The notes under the pieces: generated by a model
Databases searched by the model: none
Told to the model about the DNA's origin: nothing
The model's input: only the letters and a program-made list of their open reading frames with translations
In this document: positions 48,228-54,522 of the stretch, piece by piece
Layout: the number at the start of each line of letters is the position of its first letter
How positions within the stretch are numbered: the stretch's first letter is position 1
Source: Solirubrobacterales bacterium
GTDB taxonomy: Bacteria > Actinomycetota > Thermoleophilia > Solirubrobacterales > 70-9
Reading direction: 5' to 3'
DNA length: 64,000 bases
NCBI GenBank assembly: GCA_023958085.1
Contig: JAMLGI010000001.1
Coordinates: forward strand, 1-64,000
Position numbers and translations under genes: made by a program

Positions 48228-49094
48228 ATGGATCAACTGCGCTGGGAGACGACTCCACCCCGCCTGCGTCGGCCGATCATGGTCTGTGCATTCCGGGGCT
48301 GGAACGATGCTGCCTCGGCCGCCTCGACCGCGCTCGAGACTCTGGCCGACTCCCTCGAGGTGGACGTCCTGGCCGAGGTCGACCCGGAGGAGTTCTACGA
48401 CTTCCAGGCCAACCGGCCGACGATCACCTTTGCCGACAGCCGTCACCGCCGGATCGAGTGGCCCGGAAACACGCTGATCGCGGCGCGGGCTGAAGCGGCC
48501 GAACGGGATCTGGTCCTGTTCGACGGAACCGAACCGAATCTCAAGTGGCGCACCTACGCGGACCTGATCGTCGAGACCGCGGAACGATTCGAGGTCGAGT
48601 TGGTGGTGATACTCGGGGCGTTGCTGGCCGAGGTCGCCCACAGCCTGCCGGTTCCGGTGACCGGTATCGGCACCGAGGAGTCCCTGATCCGGGAACTGGA
48701 TCTGGAGCGTTCGAGCTACGAGGGCCCGACCGGGATCGCCGGGGTGATCCATGACCGCTGCTGCAAGGCGGGTCTCGGCTCGGTTTCACTCTGGGCGGCA
48801 GTGCCTCACTACGTCGCCACGGTGCCGAACCCGAAGGCCGCGCTGGCACTCAGCGAGCGCCTGGAAAGGATCACCGGGGTCGCCGCAGACAACTCCGGGC
48901 TCGAGTTCGAGACCGGTTCCTACGAGGAGCAGATCACCAAGGCGGTGGCTGCCGATCCGGAGGTGGAGTTGCTGGTTCACCGGATCGAGTCCGAGCAGCG
49001 CGACGGCAGCCAGCCGGATGAGGAAGAGGTTCCGAGCGGCGACGCTCTCGCGCTCGAGTTCCAGCGTTTCCTTCGCCAACGCGGATCGCAGTAG
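48228..49094 (+). CDS. PAC2-family protein (proteasome assembly chaperone-like)
   Basis: A 288-aa PAC2-fold protein. Markers are RRPIMVCAFRGWNDAASAAS, YDFQANRPTITF, DLVLFDGTEPNLKWRTYADL, VVILGALLAEVAHSLP and EGPTGIAGVIHDRC. These are the pattern of the actinobacterial PAC2 family, linked to the proteasome by fold only. Its molecular role in bacteria is not settled. The first residues MDQLRWE follow a leaderless promoter. Confidence 0.88.
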   Translation: MDQLRWETTPPRLRRPIMVCAFRGWNDAASAASTALETLADSLEVDVLAEVDPEEFYDFQANRPTITFADSRHRRIEWPGNTLIAARAEAAERDLVLFDGTEPNLKWRTYADLIVETAERFEVELVVILGALLAEVAHSLPVPVTGIGTEESLIRELDLERSSYEGPTGIAGVIHDRCCKAGLGSVSLWAAVPHYVATVPNPKAALALSERLERITGVAADNSGLEFETGSYEEQITKAVAADPEVELLVHRIESEQRDGSQPDEEEVPSGDALALEFQRFLRQRGSQ

Positions 49095-49120
49095 TCCCGC
49101 GCCGCGGGTCCGGACCCGGG

Positions 49121-52100
49121 TCAGGCTTCAGCTGCGGGACAGACCAGCCGGAAGTCGCACCAGCTGCAGACCGACGGCGACGGCTTCGGCTCGAAGTCCT
49201 GGGTGAGTACGCCCTCGCCCACCTCCAGCACGGTGCGCTCGACCCGTTCCCGGTCGTCCGGCTCCGGGACGACCGTCTCCCTGATCCCCTCCATCACGTA
49301 GTAGTAGGCACCCGACCCGATCTCCAGATTCCAGGCTTCGGCGGCACCCAGCCGGTAGAGCGCCAGCTGCAGATCACCGCCGTGCCGTTCGCTCTCGATC
49401 CGCTCGCCGGTCTTGTAGTCGACCACCTCGTGGCTCCCGTCCGGCAGGCGATCAACCCGGTCGACCCGGCCACGCAACCAGTGGGAGCCGATCCGGAACT
49501 CGAACTGGCGTTCCAGGTGAACCGGGACCGCTTCCGAGGCCCGCTCGTTCGCCTCGTATGTTCGCATCGCCTGCCGGGCCCGGTCGAGAAACTGAAGCTC
49601 GTCATCGGAGTCCCCGAAGCCGCCGCGACGCCAACCGTCTTCGAGCAGTTCCGCCAGGGCCCCGGACTCCGGCCCACCGCGATCCGGCCCGCCGACCAGG
49701 GCCGGTTCATGGAAACGCTGAAGCACGTTGTGGATCAGGATCCCGAAACGCATGTTCACGGTCGGCGGACGGGGAATCGCAAAAACCCGAGCGAACTTGT
49801 ACTTGAGCGGGCAGGTCAGGTACAGGTCGAGGTCGGTTGCCGAGAGGCGGAGGTCGTCGCCGCGGCGGGGCAGGAAGGCGGCCAGCGACGGTTCGCGACG
49901 GGCCTCGCTCAACCGGCGTCGATCTTCCCGGTCGCGCTCCCCGGCCAAGAGCCAGGAGTCCAGGGTGGAACGGTCCAGCTCGGCCAGCTGGGCCGGGGTG
50001 GCAACCTGGCCGAGTAGCCCGTTGATCGCCTCGATCGCCTCCCGGTCGGATCCCCCGGCCGGGCGCTGGGCCAGCGCGGCCAGCTTCAGCAGCTCCAGGT
50101 AGCGGGCGACCGCCCGGTTGACGTCCTCCGGGGTGTCGAGCCGTGGCTCGTTCAGCTCCGAGCCGGTCCGCCAGGAGGCCTCCACCACCTCGTCCCGCAG
50201 TACCCGCCAGCCCGCGTGGAGATCCTCTCCGGGGCCGAAGAGCTCCTCGTCATGGATCTCCTCGATCGCGCCCCCCGCGTCGAGTGCCGCCCTGACCGGA
50301 TCTCCCGGGTTGATGCCGGACGGTTCCGGGCCGACCCGGGAGAGCACGACCTCGTTCCCGGCCGAGGTGACGGCGGTGGCGAGGGCGCCCCGGGGGATCG
50401 GTTCGCTGCCGTCCAGGCCCAGCACGTAGATCCAGTCCCACTCGCGGCCCTTGATCCCGTCGAGATCGAGGATCGGCACCCCACCGGTGTCCGGCAGGCC
50501 GGCGACCGGCTCGACCGAGAGTCCCCCGTCGGCCAGCGCGTACAGATAGCGGCTGAAGTCCCGGGTGGAGGCGAGCGGTTCCCGCCGGCTGAAGGCGGTG
50601 GCCAGATCGGCGAGGCGGGAAAGGCCGAGCAGCCGTTCGGCGGTTTCGGGACGGGCCGCGAACAGTCGCTGCCGGCGGAAGCCGACCCGTTCGATCAGCC
50701 GCCGGACGAACTCGTCCGGGCGGCGGCTGTCCAGCACCCGGGCGGCGGCCCGGTAGAGGGCGAGAAAGGCCTCAAGCCGCTGGCGGGCCTCGGGTGGCAT
50801 CCGGGGACTCTCCAGGGCGGCCTCGCAGGCGTCGACCAGGTCGATCTTGCGGCGCTTGGCGATCGTGGTGAGGGTGGCCAGGTCGACCGAGCGCAGGCCG
50901 GTCGGGGGTCGGGTCAGCGCCCTGGTCACGGCCCGGGCGTCGGTCGGGTCGCAGAGTGCACCGAGCCAGGCCATCGTGTCCCGCACCTCGGGTTGGCGAA
51001 ACAGCGCCCCGCCGCCGAGCCGGGTCGGGATCCCGCGCTCGGCGAGGGTGGCGGAAATCTTCCCGCCGGAGAGATCGACGTCCGGGACCGCGATTGCGAT
51101 CCCGTTGGGCGTCGCCCCCCCGGCCAGGCGGTGTTCGATCTCCCGGGCCACTGCCTGGGCCTCCGCCTGGGGGGAGCCCGAGCGCCAGAACCGGACCGGC
51201 ATCGCGGTCTGCTCTCCCGACCCCGGCTCCCAGTCGGCGGCCGCGCTTTCGCCCAGAATCGCCCGGGCGACCGTGATCCGGCCCGGCGGCAGACGCCAGG
51301 CGACGGTCGCCTCGGCTCGTTCCACCCCGGGGAAGGCGCCTTCAAACCTCGCCTCGGCACCGGGACCGAACCGGGCCCGGTCCGGATCGATCGAGGCGAC
51401 CACCGATTCCGGTCGGACCCGCTCGGCCAGCACCGCCAGCAGCTCCGCCCGGGTCGGGGTGAGGTCCTCCAGCTCGTCGATCACCAGATGCGGGTGGAGA
51501 TCGGTGACCGCCGCGGCCACCGGATCGTTCGCAGTCAGAAGACCGGCCGCAAGACGGGGCAGGTCGGTGCGATCGATCAGTCCCAGATCGCCCAGGATCC
51601 GGTCGTGGGCTTCGACCAGTCCGGCCAGGTCCGCGGGAACCGGGGCGCCTTCCTGCCGGATCCGGTCGATCCGGGCGATCAGTGATCGCAGCAGGGCGGC
51701 CGGGTTGCCGCGGATCTGGTGATTTCGCAGCGGCAGTTCATCCAGCCGGACCAGCAGCATGGCCAGCCGTTCGGCCCGGCCCACCACCTCGAACCCGGGG
51801 CCGGTCCCGGACTCAACCGGCCAGCGTCGAAGCAGCCGCTCGGCGAAGTCCTCCCAGGTGAGCGCCACCACCTCCTCAAATGGCTGTTCGATCCGGCGTT
51901 CAAGTTCGGTCCGGTGCTCACCGGCCGCCCTGACCGTCGAGGTAACCACCGCGACCCGGGAAGGATCCAGCCCCCGCTCCCCGGTCAGGCGGACCACCCG
52001 CTCCCTCAGGGCGCTGCTCTTCCCGGTACCGGCCGGTCCGGTCAGCAGCAGGGCACCGCGTTCGAGGTCCACCGCCCGCCCGGGTCCGGTGGCGCCGGCT

Positions 52101-52132
52101 CGGTCGGGACTGTGGTCGGTGGGCGGGCTCAC
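49121..52132 (-). CDS. UvrD-like helicase fused to a PD-(D/E)XK nuclease with Fe-S cysteines (AddB/AdnA-like)
   Basis: A 1003-aa repair protein. Walker A is LLLTGPAGTGKSSALRERVV at about residue 33 and the Walker B-like segment is LVIDELEDLTPTRAELL. Motif V appears as DGIKGREWDWIYVLGLDG, but a clear motif VI (VAxTRA) is missing, so helicase activity may be weak. The C-terminal nuclease has TCPLKYKFARVFAIP, FGILIHNVLQRF, VVDYKTGERI and CSWCDFRLVCP. Four Cys fit an Fe-S staple. It could be the AdnA or AddB partner of a two-subunit complex, but no partner gene is adjacent. Confidence 0.87.
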   Translation of the reverse strand: MSPPTDHSPDRAGATGPGRAVDLERGALLLTGPAGTGKSSALRERVVRLTGERGLDPSRVAVVTSTVRAAGEHRTELERRIEQPFEEVVALTWEDFAERLLRRWPVESGTGPGFEVVGRAERLAMLLVRLDELPLRNHQIRGNPAALLRSLIARIDRIRQEGAPVPADLAGLVEAHDRILGDLGLIDRTDLPRLAAGLLTANDPVAAAVTDLHPHLVIDELEDLTPTRAELLAVLAERVRPESVVASIDPDRARFGPGAEARFEGAFPGVERAEATVAWRLPPGRITVARAILGESAAADWEPGSGEQTAMPVRFWRSGSPQAEAQAVAREIEHRLAGGATPNGIAIAVPDVDLSGGKISATLAERGIPTRLGGGALFRQPEVRDTMAWLGALCDPTDARAVTRALTRPPTGLRSVDLATLTTIAKRRKIDLVDACEAALESPRMPPEARQRLEAFLALYRAAARVLDSRRPDEFVRRLIERVGFRRQRLFAARPETAERLLGLSRLADLATAFSRREPLASTRDFSRYLYALADGGLSVEPVAGLPDTGGVPILDLDGIKGREWDWIYVLGLDGSEPIPRGALATAVTSAGNEVVLSRVGPEPSGINPGDPVRAALDAGGAIEEIHDEELFGPGEDLHAGWRVLRDEVVEASWRTGSELNEPRLDTPEDVNRAVARYLELLKLAALAQRPAGGSDREAIEAINGLLGQVATPAQLAELDRSTLDSWLLAGERDREDRRRLSEARREPSLAAFLPRRGDDLRLSATDLDLYLTCPLKYKFARVFAIPRPPTVNMRFGILIHNVLQRFHEPALVGGPDRGGPESGALAELLEDGWRRGGFGDSDDELQFLDRARQAMRTYEANERASEAVPVHLERQFEFRIGSHWLRGRVDRVDRLPDGSHEVVDYKTGERIESERHGGDLQLALYRLGAAEAWNLEIGSGAYYYVMEGIRETVVPEPDDRERVERTVLEVGEGVLTQDFEPKPSPSVCSWCDFRLVCPAAEA

Positions 52133-52138
52133 AGTCTC

Positions 52139-52191
52139 AAACTACCCAACGGGACCCGGCTTCGGCACCGGTCGCCGCCCCGCATTACGAT
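52139..52191. promoter_or_regulatory. Divergent pair of leaderless promoters
   Basis: Minus strand: TAGTTT at 52139-52144 ends 6 nt before the GTG at 52132 of the helicase-nuclease. Plus strand: TACGAT at 52186-52191 ends 6 nt before the GTG at 52198 of the phosphatase. The 41 bp between the two boxes must hold both -35 regions, which therefore overlap or nearly do. Confidence 0.6.
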
Positions 52192-52197
52192 GCCGTC

Positions 52198-53040
52198 GTG
52201 AGCTCCACCTTGAAGGATGAGGCCCTGGCCGCCGACTGGCCGGCGATCTGCCGTCGGATCGTCGAAGGCCAGCGGAAACTGTTCGAGAGCCAGCCGACGA
52301 TCGCCGATCGTGAGCTTTACGAAGGCACGGTCGGGGAGGGCGGCGACCGGACCCTGGTGATCGACCGCCAATGCGAGGACATCGTTTTCGGCGAGCTTGA
52401 GCGCCTGGCCGAGTCCCGTGGCGCCGCCTTCACCGCGATCTCGGAGGAACGCGGCGCCGTTCAGTTCAACGGCGGCGGGGAGACCTGGGTGGTGATCGAT
52501 CCAATCGACGGCTCGCTCAACGTCCGCCGCACCATCCCCCAGCACAGCCTCTCGCTGGCGGTGGCCACCGCCCCGAACATGGGGGCGGTCCAGTTCGGCT
52601 ACGTGTACGACTTCGGTGCCGGCCACGAGTTTCTGGCCCACGCCGGGCAGGGGGCGGAGCTGAACGGTGTCCCGATCCGGGCCCAGACCCGGGAGCCGAT
52701 GGAGATAGTCGGGATCGAAAGCGCCGAACCGGGGGCGATGACCCCGGTGCTGGAACGCCTGGTCGGCAGGGTCTACCGGATGCGCTGTCTCGGCTCACTG
52801 GCGCTGACCGTCTGTTTTGTGGCGGCCGGGCGGTTTGACGGGATGCTCTCGCCCCAGCCCTCACGTTCGGTGGACGTCGCCGCCGCCCAGCTGATCGCCC
52901 GGGAGGCAGGGGCCCTGGTTGAACTCGGCGAGGACGGCCTGACCGAGGCCGGACTCGATCTCGATCAACGCTTCCCGGTCACCGCCGCCGGCACCGCCGA
53001 AGGCCTGCGGATCCTGCTCGAAGCCACCAACCCCCGCTAG
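52198..53040 (+). CDS. Inositol monophosphatase-family phosphatase
   Basis: A 280-aa Mg-dependent sugar phosphatase. The metal motif is VVIDPIDGSLNVRR (DPxDG), the earlier Glu is in AISEERGAVQ and the C-terminal motif is SRSVDVAAAQLIAREAGAL, where the more usual WD is VD. There is no signal peptide. Substrates may be inositol phosphate, fructose-1,6-bisphosphate or another sugar phosphate; the sequence does not decide. Leaderless GTG start. Confidence 0.88.
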   Translation: MSSTLKDEALAADWPAICRRIVEGQRKLFESQPTIADRELYEGTVGEGGDRTLVIDRQCEDIVFGELERLAESRGAAFTAISEERGAVQFNGGGETWVVIDPIDGSLNVRRTIPQHSLSLAVATAPNMGAVQFGYVYDFGAGHEFLAHAGQGAELNGVPIRAQTREPMEIVGIESAEPGAMTPVLERLVGRVYRMRCLGSLALTVCFVAAGRFDGMLSPQPSRSVDVAAAQLIAREAGALVELGEDGLTEAGLDLDQRFPVTAAGTAEGLRILLEATNPR

Positions 53041-53063
53041 CCCTCCACCAGCCCCGCCCCCAA

Positions 53064-53169
53064 GCTTCGAGGGGAGACCTGTCAGTCGCATGGAGCGACA
53101 AAGCTCCCCTCGATGGCCGGGCGGCCTTCGGTGACGCCGCAGACGCCGCTCTGGTGGTTCCGGGGCAGT
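53064..53169 (+). repeat. Structured intergenic repeat family 2, copy C (hybrid)
   Basis: The 40-nt module at 53130-53169 is identical to that at 10740-10779. Upstream of it, the variable stem is replaced by a new hairpin: TCGAGGGGAG (53067-53076) with CTCCCCTCGA (53104-53113), enclosing a second stem GTCGC-N5-GCGAC at 53084-53098. The distal outer arm CCAGAGCGG is missing in this copy. Confidence 0.8.
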
Positions 53170-53202
53170 ACTCGCTCTCTGTGAGCGACGTCACGCAAAA
53201 CA

Positions 53203-53216
53203 GGAACACCTGTTCG
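53203..53216 (+). promoter_or_regulatory. Weak candidate SOS/LexA-like box
   Basis: GGAAC-N4-GTTCG is one base from the CGAAC-N4-GTTCG box of Gram-positive LexA. It lies 12 bp before a possible -10 (TACACT at 53228-53233), where a repressor would cover the -35 region. A one-mismatch match of this length is expected about once or twice by chance in 64 kb. Confidence 0.25.
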
Positions 53217-53284
53217 TATTGAGCTGCTACACTTCAGATGTTCTTAGAAGTAAGTAATATGTTTTCAATACCAAGGAGCCAGTG

Positions 53285-53926
53285 ATGAGCACCGAAGAAA
53301 CCAAGACCAAGGCCACCACCAAGACCGCCGCGAAGAAGCCGGCCGCGAAGAAGGCCCCGGCGAAGAAGGCCGCCAAGCCCCGCACCGCCGCCCAGCTCCG
53401 CGCCGAGTCCGAGAAGAAGGCCGTTCACGCCGCCAGGCTGGATGCCGAGACCGCCCGCGAGCGCCTCAACGAGATCGAGGAAGTCGCCGTCGACTACGCC
53501 AAGAAGGGTCTCGACGTGCCGGTCGGAGCCGCCCTCAACCTGGTCGACCGGGTCAACGAGGTGGTCGAGGACTGGACCGACCAGACCTCCGCCGAGAAGA
53601 AGGTCAAGGGCTACCGGGCCGACTTCACCAAGTCGCTGAAGCGGGCCGAGCGCCGCGGCACCACCACCCGCCGCAAGGCCACCCGTGAGATCAAGAAGAA
53701 CCGGACCAAGCTCGAGAAGCGGGTCCGCCAGCAGCGCAACTCCCTCGAGAAGCAGATCAAGGCGACCAACAAGGACGTCAACAAGCGGATCAACGAGCGG
53801 GTTGAGGTAGTATCCAAGCGTGCCGCACAGGCGCAGGAGGACGTGACCCGGGTTGCCGGGGAGCGGGGCAAGCAGGCCCAGGACCTCGTCAACAAGGTCA
53901 CGGAGCAGCTCACCTCGCTGGTCTGA
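53285..53926 (+). CDS. Histone H1-like/coiled-coil DNA-binding protein
   Basis: A 213-aa basic protein. Residues about 5-40 are a Lys/Ala/Pro tail (TKTAAKKPAAKKAPAKKAAK) like bacterial histone H1-like proteins. Residues about 45-213 are a long amphipathic, coiled-coil-rich region with a DUF-like middle (AVDYAKKGLDVPVGAALNLVDRVNEVV). It may coat DNA, or act as a phasin-like granule protein, since phasins also join coiled coils to such tails. AAGGAG lies 8 nt before the ATG. The 240-bp upstream region holds repeat copy C and an A/T-rich promoter zone. Confidence 0.75.
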   Translation: MSTEETKTKATTKTAAKKPAAKKAPAKKAAKPRTAAQLRAESEKKAVHAARLDAETARERLNEIEEVAVDYAKKGLDVPVGAALNLVDRVNEVVEDWTDQTSAEKKVKGYRADFTKSLKRAERRGTTTRRKATREIKKNRTKLEKRVRQQRNSLEKQIKATNKDVNKRINERVEVVSKRAAQAQEDVTRVAGERGKQAQDLVNKVTEQLTSLV

Positions 53927-54021
53927 GACAGATTTAGCCCGGACGCCGACGGAGAGCGGCGGACGGAGAAGATCGGCTGACCTCATACCTCGTCAGTCGA
54001 TGTAGTACCTCTCCTCCCTCG

Positions 54022-54048
54022 CCAACGGCCCCTCCTCGGGGCCGTTGG
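54022..54048. terminator. Hairpin terminator between convergent genes
   Basis: Perfect 11-bp stem CCAACGGCCCC-TCCTC-GGGGCCGTTGG. It lies between the stop codons of the histone-like gene and the small secreted-protein gene and could serve both strands. The flanks have only short T/A runs. Confidence 0.65.
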
Positions 54049-54067
54049 TATTTGGTGACGGGGAGGA

Positions 54068-54493
54068 TCAGCGGCGGGGCAGGCAGTTGAGGGTAATCGT
54101 GTAGCCGTAAACCCCGTCATCGGTCGAGAGCCGGAACCGGTAGCCGCGGGGGGCGCCCGACCGGCCGAGGATCGAGGTCCGCTGAATCTCGAAGGCCCGT
54201 GGTCCAAGTCCGGTGATCGCCGGGTCGAAGCCGAACGGGGCCCGGGCCGGGCAGAGGATCTCCCCCTCGGCCTCGGTGAAGTTCCCGTCTCCTCCGGTGA
54301 TGTCGTTGGACCGGATGCCGCCCCGGACCTCAACCACCCGTCCCAGGGCCCGGGCCCCGACGCTGTCCGCCTTGAGGTCCTGACGGCCGACCGTGAACCG
54401 TCCCGGCAGGGCGGTCGCGGTGCCGCCGATCGCCACGATCAGGGCGATGATCGCCACGACCATCGCCGGGGAGGGACGGGGGATGCGTTTCAT
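54068..54493 (-). CDS. Small secreted protein with PSPAMVVA-type N-terminus
   Basis: A 141-aa protein. It begins MKRIPRPSPAMVVAIIALIVAIGG, a hydrophobic signal/anchor I associate with many secreted proteins of Solirubrobacterales. The rest is beta-rich with two Cys (ILCPARAPF and TLNCLPRR) that could form a disulfide. Function unknown. It lies 30 bp downstream of the 953-aa secreted-protein gene and is probably in the same transcript as the sigma factor. Confidence 0.75.
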   Translation of the reverse strand: MKRIPRPSPAMVVAIIALIVAIGGTATALPGRFTVGRQDLKADSVGARALGRVVEVRGGIRSNDITGGDGNFTEAEGEILCPARAPFGFDPAITGLGPRAFEIQRTSILGRSGAPRGYRFRLSTDDGVYGYTITLNCLPRR

Positions 54494-54522
54494 CTGGGTC
54501 CTCGCTTCCTGCTTGTGCCGGA

